A stretch of 64,000 bases of DNA from Lachnospiraceae bacterium (GTDB lineage Bacteria; Bacillota; Clostridia; Lachnospirales; Lachnospiraceae): the NCBI GenBank assembly GCA_017634975.1, contig JAGBMJ010000062.1, positions 62,001 through 126,000 on the forward strand. The letters run 5' to 3'. Positions 43,043-51,888 of this stretch are shown here, piece by piece. Position numbers and translations under genes: made by a program. Each line of letters begins with the position of its first letter. Positions within the stretch are counted from its first letter, which is position 1. The notes below the pieces were generated by a model. The model saw nothing but the letters and a program-made list of their open reading frames with translations. It was not told where the DNA came from and ran no database searches.

Positions 43043-46000
43043 ATGGATCGTGATCACAATACGGAAAAAGAAAATTACGATTATCTGACCGGTTTATATA
43101 ACCGGAAGGGTATGTACGAATTGTGGAATGACAGGATCTCTGCTCAGAGATCTGTACAGGTGCTGTTTCTGGATCTGGATAATTTCAAAAGCGTAAATGA
43201 TATATACGGGCATAAGATCGGAGACCGGACTTTGATACGTACCGGGGAGATTCTGGTACAGAGTGTGCGGCAGACGGATCTGGTGATCCGTCTTGGCGGG
43301 GATGAGTTTGTTATTATGATTCCCGGAGAAAAGAAACGGGAAGATCTGCAGAGAATGGCGGACCGGCTTCTGGGGGATCTGCAGGCGGAGGGGACGCAGG
43401 ACAAGGCTTTTGGTGTGATCTCGGCCAGCATCGGGATCGTCTGCAATGCCGATACGTCGGAAGGGATCGACAAACTGCTTTCCTACAGCGATACGGCAAT
43501 GTATTATGCCAAAAATGCAGGAAAAAACCGCTATATCTTTTTTGACGATTATGCTGACCGGATCCGGGTGGAGCGTGAGATCGAGAGTACCGTGGAAACC
43601 GCGCTGGAGGAAGGCAGGTTCCATATGCTGTACTATCCGGTGATCCATCTGCAGAATGCAAAGATCATGCGCAGCGTTGCTGTGGCTGTCTGGGAAAAGC
43701 AAAACGGCGAGATCCTGTACCGGTCGCAGTATGAACAGATATTGGAAAAAAGCGGATTTATCCGGAAAGTGGATATATTTGCGTTTGAGCAGCTATGCAG
43801 GGATTATGCAAAGATCCGACAGGCAGCAGGAGGGGAAAGCGTGGTCGGAATACGCTTATCCCGACTGACACTGGAAAAAAATGCCGTGCAGGTTCTGCGG
43901 GGTATAACGCAGAAATACGGCGTTCCGGAAGAAGCATTGGAATTGCTGGTAGACGAATGTTTTCTTGGGGGACGCAGTACGGAACTGCTGCGGAAAAGCA
44001 TAAACGAATTGAAAGAAGCCGGTTTTTCATTAGGTCTGATGAATTTCGGAGAGGACTTTTCCTCCTTCCGTTTTTTGGAAAATCTGCCGGTCTCAACGGT
44101 CTTTTTTGACAGTGAATACGTGATGAATGAAAAGGAAGAGGAGCGTAAAAATATTCTCTATACCCTTTTTCATCTGACACGGAATATGCGTTTGCTTAGT
44201 GTGGGACAGGGTGTCAGGAACGCAGAGGATGCAGTGTTTCTTTTGAAAAACGGCTGCGACGGGGCAACCGGTCCTTTGTATGGAGAGCGCCGCTCTTTAG
44301 AGGAATATACGGAATATCTTTCCGGGATCGTCGAGCAGGAAAATATGTACCATTACGATTTTCTGCACGATTATGCAACAACGCAGGGGGCGTATCCCGG
44401 CAGACCGGTTGGAGGCGGCGTGGAACGGATCCCCGGGATATCGGATGTACGGGGCGGTGTGCGTTTCGGCGGCGGCCCGGTAAATACAAATCTGCTGGAA
44501 TTTCCGGGAGAACTCCTTACGAATGGCAGCTTCAGCATTACGATGTGGGTACGGCCGAGGGAAGTGCAGGACTGGATCAGTGTTTTTTATGCACGGATGC
44601 AGAATGGTTTTATCTCATTTATGCCTTCAGTAAGCGGCAATGTATGCATGTTCCGCATGCACGCGGATGGCGATGTACCGTGGACGGATGTGATGACCGA
44701 TTCGCTCCCGATCGGTAAATGGAGCTATATTGTGCTGGTTTATGATGCCTTCAGCGATATGATACGTCTGTTTGTGGATGGTGAACTGGCCGGTATGAAA
44801 GGATCGGTGCCGAAGATCGGGGAGAGTTCCCGGATCTGTGTCGGGGGGGACTGCTATCAGGTCTCGTACCGGGGGGATGTGTCAGCGCTCAGCTTTTATG
44901 GCAGTGCACTGACGGAGGAAGAGGTCCGCAGGCATTATCTGCAGTACAAGGAAGAGGCTGGTTTTTCCGGGGATGAAGAGGCGGATATACAGACAGAGTA
45001 TGTGACGCATGATCCGGCGATCTTTGAAGATCCTGTCTCCGGGAAGTTTTATATCTATGGTACCCATGCAAAAGGCATGGTTTCCGGGGATCTGGAACAC
45101 TGGGAATCGCTGCCGAAGATCGTGACGGTACCGGAGGAGGCAACGGCCTGGACCGGATCGACGGATGTGTGGGCGCCGGATATCGTGAAAGTTGGAGAAG
45201 AATATCGTCTGTATTGTTCCAATTCGAGCTGGGGAGTACAGCAATCCTGCATCTTTCTGGCAGTATCGGACCGGGCGGAAGGCCCTTTTCTGCCGCGGGG
45301 GGTAGTTCTGAAAACCGATGATACCCTGGATGTGAACGGGATCGATGCCAATATCATTACAGATCATGAGACGGGAGAGCAGTATATGCTCTACGGCTCC
45401 TTTTGGGGAGGGGTTCATCTGCTCCCGCTGGAAAAAGAAAGCGGCCTGGCAAGAGACCGTGGTGCTGACGGGAACGGTGTGGGCAGTCTGCGGCTTACGG
45501 CGGGATATAAGGAGGGAATGCAGATCGGTGATCTTTCACTGGAGGAGCAGGAACGCCGGCGCGGGATCTGTCTGGCCAGACGTCCTCTTTGGACGGACGG
45601 GGCGATCGAGGGGCCGTATATGGTCTATTGTAAGGAAACCGGTTACTATTATCTGTTTGTTTCCTTTGGTTCCCTGCAAAGTGATTATAATATCCGGATC
45701 GGGCGCAGCCGCAGGGTGTCCGGACCGTTTCTGGATTATTTCGGAAAAGATCTGGCAGATATCGACGATCCGGACTGCAGCCGCGGTCTGATGATCAGTG
45801 CCGGTTATCGCTGGCTGACGGGGATGCCGTATATGGGTCCGGGGCATAACTCCGTTCTGCAAAGAAAGAACGGGGAGATCTTTATGGTGTTTCATATCCG
45901 GCGGATGCGTTATCTGGAACAGGAATGCGGTAACGGACTTTTGCAGATCCGCCGCCTGTATCCTACGCCGGATGGCTGGCTGATCGCCGGTGCACAGCCA

Positions 46001-46324
46001 TATGCAAGAGAAGCCTACCCGATCGCAGAACCGGCTATGATCCCGGGAGCGTACGAGCGGATCGAGCTGCGGCCTTCGATCCCACAGGGCATCATGCAGG
46101 CCAATCCCCTTATGCTCTGCGAGGATGGACGTCTGGAATGCTGTTCGGTTCGCGGACGATGGAGACAGACCGATGCCGATACGCTGGAGTTTACCTATGG
46201 TCCGATCACCGAATATGTCCATATAGAGTACGGACTGGATCACGATATCAACCGTACCACGGTATTGCTGACCGGACTGAACAGCCGCGGCATCTGTACC
46301 TGGGCAAAGAAACAGTTGCAGTAA
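43043..46324 (+). CDS. GGDEF-EAL-LamG-GH43 fusion: diguanylate cyclase joined to arabinanase
   Basis: One uninterrupted 1093-residue protein. Residues about 10-170: GGDEF domain (YDYLTGLYNRKGM, LFLDLDNFKSVNDIYGHKIGD) with intact GGDEF (85-89) and the RxxD inhibitory site R76-D79 at the canonical distance. About 175-430: EAL-like domain without the EAL motif (AVAVWEK in its place) and with MNFGEDFSS for DDFGTGYSS, so probably not an active phosphodiesterase. About 465-635: LamG/concanavalin-like domain (GSFSITMWVRPREVQDW, LFVDGELAG). About 650-985: GH43 with base Asp657 (HDPAI), modulator Asp768 (NGIDANI), acid Glu856 (IEGPYM) and GPGHNS. About 990-1090: GH43 C-terminal domain. No signal peptide or membrane segment. 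Start supported by GGGGAGGG. It has the arabinan operator. Confidence 0.9.
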   Translation: MDRDHNTEKENYDYLTGLYNRKGMYELWNDRISAQRSVQVLFLDLDNFKSVNDIYGHKIGDRTLIRTGEILVQSVRQTDLVIRLGGDEFVIMIPGEKKREDLQRMADRLLGDLQAEGTQDKAFGVISASIGIVCNADTSEGIDKLLSYSDTAMYYAKNAGKNRYIFFDDYADRIRVEREIESTVETALEEGRFHMLYYPVIHLQNAKIMRSVAVAVWEKQNGEILYRSQYEQILEKSGFIRKVDIFAFEQLCRDYAKIRQAAGGESVVGIRLSRLTLEKNAVQVLRGITQKYGVPEEALELLVDECFLGGRSTELLRKSINELKEAGFSLGLMNFGEDFSSFRFLENLPVSTVFFDSEYVMNEKEEERKNILYTLFHLTRNMRLLSVGQGVRNAEDAVFLLKNGCDGATGPLYGERRSLEEYTEYLSGIVEQENMYHYDFLHDYATTQGAYPGRPVGGGVERIPGISDVRGGVRFGGGPVNTNLLEFPGELLTNGSFSITMWVRPREVQDWISVFYARMQNGFISFMPSVSGNVCMFRMHADGDVPWTDVMTDSLPIGKWSYIVLVYDAFSDMIRLFVDGELAGMKGSVPKIGESSRICVGGDCYQVSYRGDVSALSFYGSALTEEEVRRHYLQYKEEAGFSGDEEADIQTEYVTHDPAIFEDPVSGKFYIYGTHAKGMVSGDLEHWESLPKIVTVPEEATAWTGSTDVWAPDIVKVGEEYRLYCSNSSWGVQQSCIFLAVSDRAEGPFLPRGVVLKTDDTLDVNGIDANIITDHETGEQYMLYGSFWGGVHLLPLEKESGLARDRGADGNGVGSLRLTAGYKEGMQIGDLSLEEQERRRGICLARRPLWTDGAIEGPYMVYCKETGYYYLFVSFGSLQSDYNIRIGRSRRVSGPFLDYFGKDLADIDDPDCSRGLMISAGYRWLTGMPYMGPGHNSVLQRKNGEIFMVFHIRRMRYLEQECGNGLLQIRRLYPTPDGWLIAGAQPYAREAYPIAEPAMIPGAYERIELRPSIPQGIMQANPLMLCEDGRLECCSVRGRWRQTDADTLEFTYGPITEYVHIEYGLDHDINRTTVLLTGLNSRGICTWAKKQLQ

Positions 46325-46572
46325 AGCATTAAAAAAGACCGGCCGGCGGGAGGCTTGCTCCCGAAGAATCGACGGACAGCTAAAAAATATCGGGTATACG
46401 GAACAAAACCACCCCTTGTTTTTTCGGGTACTATAATATAGAATGGAAATGTTGTTGGGGCAAATTGCATTCGCAATCGATTTTTGCTTTATGGAAGCTG
46501 CTCTGCAATTTTCATAAAGCAGGCAAGAACGTTTATTAATCCTACAAATTTTATTAAGGAAGGAGAAAGAAG

Positions 46573-47409
46573 TTGGACAAGAAAGCACTGATGATCGCTG
46601 CAAACAAAGTAAGACAGGGTATCATTACGGGTGTTTATAACGCAAAGTGCGGACATCCGGGCGGATCTCTCTCAGCGGCGGAGATCTTTACCTACCTGTA
46701 TTTTGAGGAGATGAATATCGATCCGAAGAATCCGAAGATGGAGGATCGTGACCGTTTCGTTCTTTCCAAAGGACATGTGGCACCGGGACTGTATTCCACA
46801 CTGGCAAACCGCGGATTCTTTGATGTAGAGGCATTGAAGACCCTGCGTCACACAGGCTCCTTCCTGCAGGGACATCCGGATATGAAGGGTGTACCGGGCG
46901 TGGATATGTCTTCCGGATCTCTGGGACAGGGACTTTCCGTAGCAGTCGGTATGGCGCTGGCAGCAAGACTGCAGAACAAGGACTATCGTGTATACTGTCT
47001 GACCGGTGACGGTGAGATCGAAGAGGGCCAGATCTGGGAAGCTGCGATGTTTGCAGGTCACAGAAAGCTGGACAATCTGGTAGTTTTCGTAGATAACAAT
47101 AACCTGCAGATCGACGGTTCTCTGGATGAGGTATGTTCTCCGAATCCGATCGACAAGAAGTTTGAAGCATTCAACTTCTATGTACAGGTGATCAACGGTA
47201 ACGATTTCGACGAGATCGCGCAGGCACTGAAGAATGCCAGAGAGCATAAAGGACAGCCGGCAGCTATCGTTGCCAAGACCCTGAAGGGCAAAGGCGTATC
47301 CTATATGGAGAACTCCTGTGGCTGGCATGGTAAGGCACCGAATGCAGAGGAGTATGAGATTGCAATGAAGGAACTGAAAGAGGAGGAAGCAGCGTTATGT
47401 CAGATGTAA
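46573..47409 (+). CDS. Transketolase, N-terminal subunit
   Basis: Split transketolase half that binds thiamine diphosphate pyrophosphate and Mg. GHPGGSLSAAEI, DRFVLSKGHVAPGLYSTLA and the TPP motif GDGEIEEGQIWEAAMFAGHRKLDNLVVFVDNN are plain. 278 residues. It starts with TTG after AAGGAAGGAG. The enzyme moves two-carbon units between pentose and other sugar phosphates, which is where arabinose carbon goes after AraD. The 248-base upstream gap has a TATAAT at 46432 but no convincing -35 box. It overlaps the partner gene by 13 bases. Confidence 0.94.
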   Translation: MDKKALMIAANKVRQGIITGVYNAKCGHPGGSLSAAEIFTYLYFEEMNIDPKNPKMEDRDRFVLSKGHVAPGLYSTLANRGFFDVEALKTLRHTGSFLQGHPDMKGVPGVDMSSGSLGQGLSVAVGMALAARLQNKDYRVYCLTGDGEIEEGQIWEAAMFAGHRKLDNLVVFVDNNNLQIDGSLDEVCSPNPIDKKFEAFNFYVQVINGNDFDEIAQALKNAREHKGQPAAIVAKTLKGKGVSYMENSCGWHGKAPNAEEYEIAMKELKEEEAALCQM

Positions 47410-48335
47410 AGAAGATCGCAACCAGAGATAGTTACGGTAATGCGCTGGCTGAGCTGGGCGCAGAGTTCCCGAACCTTTATGTGCTGGATGCCGATCTGGC
47501 AGCAGCAACCAAGACCAGTACTTTTAAGAAAGCTTTTCCGGAGCGTCATATCGACTGCGGTATCGCAGAGGCAAATATGACCGGTATCGCAGCAGGTCTT
47601 GCTACCTGCGGTATCGTTCCGTTTATCAGCAGTTTTGCTATGTTTGCGGCAGGCCGTAACTTTGAGCAGGTACGCAACTCCATCGGTTATCCGCACCTGA
47701 ATGTCAAGATCGGTGCAACACACGCAGGTATCTCCGTTGGTGAGGACGGTGCGAGCCACCAGTGCAACGAAGATATGGCTCTGATGCGCTCCATCCCGGG
47801 CATGGTCGTGATCTGCCCGAGCGATGATGTGGAAGCAAAGGCTGCTGTTCGCGCAGCATACGAATATAATGGTCCGGTATATCTGCGTTTCGGCCGCTTC
47901 GGTGTGCCCGTGATCAATGACAATGCAGATTATAAGTTCGAGATCGGTAAGGGTATCACATTAAAAGACGGTTCCGATATCACCATCGTAGCAACCGGTC
48001 TGTGTGTATCCCAGGCTCTGGAAGCAGCAGAGACGCTGGCAGCAGAAGGCGTAAGCGCACGCGTGATCAACATCCACACCGTAAAGCCGCTGGATGAAGA
48101 GCTGATCATCAAGGCTGCAAAAGAGACGAAGATGCTCTTTACCGTAGAGGAACATTCCATCATCGGGGGCTTAGGCAGCGCTGTTTGTGAATGCCTGGCA
48201 GAGAATCATCCGACAAAGGTAGTACGTATCGGTATGCGTGACCGTTTCGGCGAGTCCGGTCCGGCTGCAGAGCTGATCCACAAGTATGGTCTGGATGCGG
48301 AAGGCATCGTAAAGACCGTAAAAGAGAATATTTAA
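47397..48335 (+). CDS. Transketolase, C-terminal subunit
   Basis: Second half of the split enzyme, with the pyrimidine-binding and C-terminal domains. The N-terminus ATRDSYGNALAELG, then DCGIAEANMTGIAAGLA with the catalytic Glu, and HAGISVGEDGASHQCNEDMALMRSIPGM are family marks. VEEHSIIGGLGSAV and FGESG lie near the end. 312 residues. It is translationally coupled to the N-terminal subunit. A terminator follows 18 bases after the stop. Confidence 0.94.
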   Translation: MSDVKKIATRDSYGNALAELGAEFPNLYVLDADLAAATKTSTFKKAFPERHIDCGIAEANMTGIAAGLATCGIVPFISSFAMFAAGRNFEQVRNSIGYPHLNVKIGATHAGISVGEDGASHQCNEDMALMRSIPGMVVICPSDDVEAKAAVRAAYEYNGPVYLRFGRFGVPVINDNADYKFEIGKGITLKDGSDITIVATGLCVSQALEAAETLAAEGVSARVINIHTVKPLDEELIIKAAKETKMLFTVEEHSIIGGLGSAVCECLAENHPTKVVRIGMRDRFGESGPAAELIHKYGLDAEGIVKTVKENI

Positions 48336-48353
48336 CAAACTGTTTAAGACCGG

Positions 48354-48386
48354 CTTCCCCCTCTGTTTCAGGGGGAAGTCTTTTCT
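48354..48386 (+). terminator. Transketolase terminator
   Basis: CTTCCCCCT/AGGGGGAAG stem, 7-base loop, then TCTTTTCT. Confidence 0.8.
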
Positions 48387-48498
48387 ATGGCTTGTAAGAA
48401 TACAAGCCATAAAACCCTCCGGGGGATGCGCACTCGCGCGAATGGAATATGTTGCTATCGCAACCGCGCTCGGCGCCAGCGTTCTGTAGACAGAACGC
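48387..48498. other. Two further hairpins in the kinase leader region
   Basis: ATGGCTTGTA/TACAAGCCAT (48387-48410, AGAA loop) and GCGTTCTGT/ACAGAACGC (48479-48498, AG centre) are both perfect. The sequence between is GC-rich with no gene. They may be mRNA structures or old insertion traces. Confidence 0.5.
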
Positions 48499-48509
48499 TT
48501 ATTTACAGG

Positions 48510-48523
48510 TGAAAACGCTTCCA
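48510..48523 (+). promoter_or_regulatory. Candidate CcpA cre site
   Basis: TGAAAACGCTTCCA matches the cre consensus TGWAANCGNTNWCA at all but one position. It lies 19 bases before the kinase ATG, where bound CcpA would block transcription when preferred sugars are present. Confidence 0.5.
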
Positions 48524-48541
48524 AAAAAGAGGAGAAAGAAT

Positions 48542-50125
48542 ATGAAAGATATCATTGAAAGCGGAAAGACGGCACTCGGTATCGAGTTTGGCTCCACCAG
48601 GATCAAGGCGGTCCTGATCGATGAAAAGGGTGCGACACTGGCATCCGGCAGCCATGGCTGGGAAAACCAGTACGAAAACGGCATATGGACCTATAGTCTG
48701 GATATGATCTGGAACGGTCTGCAGGATGCTTATAAAGACCTGAAGGCAGATGTGCAGAAGCAGTATGGCGTGAGCCTTAAGAAGATCGGTTCCATCGGTT
48801 TCTCCGCTATGATGCATGGCTATATGGCGTTTGATAAAGAAGGCGAGCTGCTGGTGCCGTTCCGTACCTGGCGTAACACGACCACCGAAGAGGCGGCATC
48901 GAAACTGACCAAGGCGCTCGGCTTCAATATCCCGCAGCGCTGGAGCATTTCCCATCTGTACCAGGCGATCCTGAATAAGGAAGAGCATGTGAAAGATATC
49001 ACCTTCTTCACCACACTGGCGGGCTATATCCACTGGAAACTGACCGGTGAGAAGGTATTGGGTGTGGGCGATGCATCGGGTATGTTCCCGATCGACAGTA
49101 CGACCGGAGATTACAATAAGGCTTATGTGGCGAAATTCGACGAGATGATCGCGCCGTGCGGTTTTGCATGGAAGCTGGAAGATATCCTGCCGAAGTCACT
49201 CTCTGCAGGAGAGGCAGCAGGTACGCTGACGGCGGAAGGCGCAAAGCTGCTGGATGTGAGCGGTGAGCTGGAAGCCGGCATCCCGTTGTGTCCGCCGGAA
49301 GGAGATGCAGGTACCGGTATGGTAGCGACCAACAGTGTGGCGGTACGCACCGGTAATGTATCCGCAGGTACTTCCGTATTTGCGATGATCGTTATGGAAA
49401 AAGCGCTGAAGGGTGTACATGAAGAGATCGATGTGGTGACTACGCCGGAAGGTAAGGATGTGGCGATGGTACACTGCAATAACTGTACTTCCGAGATCAA
49501 TGCGTGGGCAAAACTGTTTGCGCAGTATTCCGAAGCGGTCGGACAGCCGGTGGATATGGACAAGCTTTATACCACGATGTTTACCGCAACCATGAGCGGT
49601 GCACCGGACTGCGGCGGCCTGATGGGCTTCAATTATTTCTCCGGAGAGCCGGTAACAGGCTTTGCCGAGGGACGTCCGGTCTTTGCACGTTCCGTGAATG
49701 CAGATTTCAGCTTTGCAAACTTTATGCGTCTGCAGCTGTTCTCCGCACTCAGCACTTTGAAGTATGGTATGGACATCCTGTTTAAGGAAGAAGACGTGAA
49801 GGTAGACTGCCTGTACGGTCACGGCGGATACTTCAAGACGAAGGAAGCCGGACAGCGCATCCTCTCTGCAGCAGTCAACGGTCCGGTGACCGTAATGGAG
49901 ACGGCAGGCGAAGGCGGCGCATGGGGTATTGCTTTGCTTGCACTGTATCTGACGAAGAAGAGCGGCTCCCTTTCCGATTTCTTAAAGAACGAGATCTTTG
50001 CCGGACAGGAAGGCAGCACCGTGACCGCTACTGCGGAAGAGGTGGCAGGCTTCGACCGGTTTATGCAGGCCTTTGTAAAGGCGCTGCCTCTGGAGAAAGC
50101 AGCGATCGAAAGTATTGCGGAATAA
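48542..50125 (+). CDS. FGGY-family pentulose kinase, likely L-ribulokinase
   Basis: Phosphorylates a ketopentose. The FGGY fold shows [17 protein letters not shown] (phosphate 1), [37 protein letters not shown], and the C-terminal [28 protein letters not shown] (adenosine loop). The 527 residues fit xylulokinase/ribulokinase. Pairing with araD directly downstream makes L-ribulose the most likely substrate. I chose the ATG at 48542 after GAGGAGA; a longer frame starting at 48449 runs through hairpins and the cre-like site and is rejected. Confidence 0.82.
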   Translation: MKDIIESGKTALGIEFGSTRIKAVLIDEKGATLASGSHGWENQYENGIWTYSLDMIWNGLQDAYKDLKADVQKQYGVSLKKIGSIGFSAMMHGYMAFDKEGELLVPFRTWRNTTTEEAASKLTKALGFNIPQRWSISHLYQAILNKEEHVKDITFFTTLAGYIHWKLTGEKVLGVGDASGMFPIDSTTGDYNKAYVAKFDEMIAPCGFAWKLEDILPKSLSAGEAAGTLTAEGAKLLDVSGELEAGIPLCPPEGDAGTGMVATNSVAVRTGNVSAGTSVFAMIVMEKALKGVHEEIDVVTTPEGKDVAMVHCNNCTSEINAWAKLFAQYSEAVGQPVDMDKLYTTMFTATMSGAPDCGGLMGFNYFSGEPVTGFAEGRPVFARSVNADFSFANFMRLQLFSALSTLKYGMDILFKEEDVKVDCLYGHGGYFKTKEAGQRILSAAVNGPVTVMETAGEGGAWGIALLALYLTKKSGSLSDFLKNEIFAGQEGSTVTATAEEVAGFDRFMQAFVKALPLEKAAIESIAE

Positions 50126-50140
50126 ATAATGATACATCTC

Positions 50141-50187
50141 CTGGCTTCCCCCTGGGGGGAGCTGTCAGCACAGCTGACGGATGAGGG
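50141..50187. repeat. Interspersed palindromic element between kinase and araD
   Basis: CTTCCCCCTGGGGGGAG hairpin joined to GCTGTCAGCACAGCTGAC and GGATGAGG. I recall closely similar sequences spread through gut Clostridia genomes, but only one copy is in this window. Confidence 0.5.
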
Positions 50188-50217
50188 ATTAAATCAAGCA
50201 TTTGAAAGGAACGGATC

Positions 50218-50913
50218 ATGTTAGAAGAACTCAAAGAAAAAGTATATTTAGCAAATATGGAACTCCCCAAGCGTCACCTGGTGACCTATACCTGGGGCAA
50301 TGTCAGCCAGATCGACCGGGCTTCCGGCCTGTTTGTCATCAAGCCGAGCGGTGTGGATTACGAGACGATGACACCGGAAGATATGGTCGTAATGGATCTG
50401 GACGGCAATCGTGTGGAAGGCCGTTACAAGCCGTCTTCCGATACACCGACGCATCTGGAACTGTACAAAAAGTACGAAGGCATTGGCGGCGTGGTACATA
50501 CCCATTCTCCGGAAGCAACCTCGTGGGCACAGGCCGGTCGCAGCATCCCGCTGTACGGTACGACACATGCAGATTATTTCTTCGGTGAGATCCCCTGCGC
50601 CAGAAGCCTGACTCCGGAAGAGATCAATGGTGCTTACGAAACCAATACCGGTCTGGTGATCATCGAGACTTTTGAGAAGCTGGGGATCAACCCGCTCTAT
50701 ACACCGGGCGTATTGTGCACCAACCACGGCCCGTTCACCTGGGGCAAGGATGCTTTTGAAGCCGTACACAATGCGGTGGTACTGGAAGAAGTAGCCAAGA
50801 TGGCGCTCAAGACAGAGCTGATCAATCCGCAGGTAAAACCGGCACCGGACTGCATCCGCGACAAGCATTTCTTCCGTAAGCATGGAGAGAATGCTTATTA
50901 CGGACAGAACTGA
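50218..50913 (+). CDS. araD: L-ribulose-5-phosphate 4-epimerase
   Basis: Converts L-ribulose-5-phosphate to D-xylulose-5-phosphate, joining arabinose use to the pentose phosphate pathway. This is a class II aldolase fold: [31 protein letters not shown], the zinc-binding [14 protein letters not shown], and the third His in [22 protein letters not shown]. 231 residues, as in E. coli AraD. GAAAGGA precedes the ATG. No araA or araC-type gene is present in the window. Confidence 0.95.
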   Translation: MLEELKEKVYLANMELPKRHLVTYTWGNVSQIDRASGLFVIKPSGVDYETMTPEDMVVMDLDGNRVEGRYKPSSDTPTHLELYKKYEGIGGVVHTHSPEATSWAQAGRSIPLYGTTHADYFFGEIPCARSLTPEEINGAYETNTGLVIIETFEKLGINPLYTPGVLCTNHGPFTWGKDAFEAVHNAVVLEEVAKMALKTELINPQVKPAPDCIRDKHFFRKHGENAYYGQN

Positions 50914-50941
50914 GAATGCGGATATCGTTATAGGAGATTCT

Positions 50942-51484
50942 ATGGGATTGTTCGATCTGTTCCGGAAAAAGAAGCCGGAGAATACAGAGCAGGATAGTAA
51001 CAAAAAAGCAGCGGCCGACCGGATCGTATTATCCGGAGTAATGCATACGATCGACGATGAAATGGGTTATGCCTACGAGATCGATGATACATTCCGGCAA
51101 ACGAAATCGCATGCTGCCGAAGTGGAGACGCTGGCGGTATATGCCTACGGAAAAGAGGACTGGACGGAAGCGGATCAACCCAGTGTGTTCGTACTGACGG
51201 ATGACCGGATTCTGGATGCGATCGAAGAGTATAAGGAAAAGGGAACCGTAAGCGATGTGCTGCAGTATGAGGCAGCGGACGGAATGCTTCTGTTTCGTGC
51301 GGTGATGGAATATTATGGCGACCGGATCTATTATTATGCTTTTGAAATGGAACGGGAAGAGGATGAATGGCAGCTGGGGCTGTGTATGATGTATCCGGCA
51401 GCCTATGAAAATACCGAAAACGAAGCGATACTGAAACGTGTTCTGGACGAGGCGGCTAAGACATTCCGGGTATATGATGAATGA
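50942..51484 (+). CDS. Uncharacterised 180-residue soluble protein
   Basis: I do not recognise a named family. It begins MGLFDLFRKKKPE, an N-terminus seen in many small Clostridia proteins that may bind membranes. An acidic alpha/beta domain follows (VLSGVMHTIDDEMGYAYEIDD, FVLTDDRILDAIEEYKEK, RAVMEYYGDRIYYYAFEMEREEDEW). There is no signal peptide. Ribosome site AGGAG; a longer frame from 50882 overlaps araD and is rejected. It is coupled to the next small gene by a short overlap. Confidence 0.65.
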   Translation: MGLFDLFRKKKPENTEQDSNKKAAADRIVLSGVMHTIDDEMGYAYEIDDTFRQTKSHAAEVETLAVYAYGKEDWTEADQPSVFVLTDDRILDAIEEYKEKGTVSDVLQYEAADGMLLFRAVMEYYGDRIYYYAFEMEREEDEWQLGLCMMYPAAYENTENEAILKRVLDEAAKTFRVYDE

Positions 51485-51746
51485 TAATGAAAATACAAAC
51501 CATAAGATCTGCCGCAAATGCCTGATCGCAGCACAGGCGGAAGCGGTGGATCTTGCAGCGGAAATGGATCGTTTCCTGGCTATGCTCAAACCTGAAGATA
51601 TGGCCGGGGACGATCTTTTTTCCAAGCGCATTTCTATTTGCAAAGATTGTTCTTATCTTCTGGGGGCAACCTGTAATGCCTGTGGATGTTACGTGGAATT
51701 CCGCGCGAATGTGAAACACAGCAACTGTCCGAAGAAGAAGTGGTAA
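51474..51746 (+). CDS. Cysteine-rich small protein (DUF6171-like)
   Basis: A 90-residue protein with two cysteine clusters: CRKC near the start, then CKDCSYLLGATCNACGCYVEFRA and a final NCPKKKW. The pattern suggests zinc binding and fits the small DUF6171 proteins of Clostridia. Start at either of two adjacent ATGs that overlap the previous stop. No function is known. Confidence 0.7.
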   Translation: MMNDNENTNHKICRKCLIAAQAEAVDLAAEMDRFLAMLKPEDMAGDDLFSKRISICKDCSYLLGATCNACGCYVEFRANVKHSNCPKKKW

Positions 51747-51888
51747 CGATTTATCTATGATAAATATTTCAAAAATCCCATAAAATTATCCGGCATCTTT
51801 CGTATCTTCAACATCTGATACAGAAAACAGGGAGACAAAAGAAATCAAAAGGTCTTCAAAACAACAGATATCACGGGAGGATACGGAT

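Noticed and set aside
46432-46437. TATAAT upstream of transketolase
   Set aside because: No -35-like hexamer at 16-18 bases upstream was found, so I did not list it as a promoter.
48449-48541. Longer N-terminus for the pentulose kinase
   Set aside because: The added 31 residues run through a perfect hairpin and a cre-like site and do not fit the kinase fold; the ATG at 48542 has a good ribosome site.
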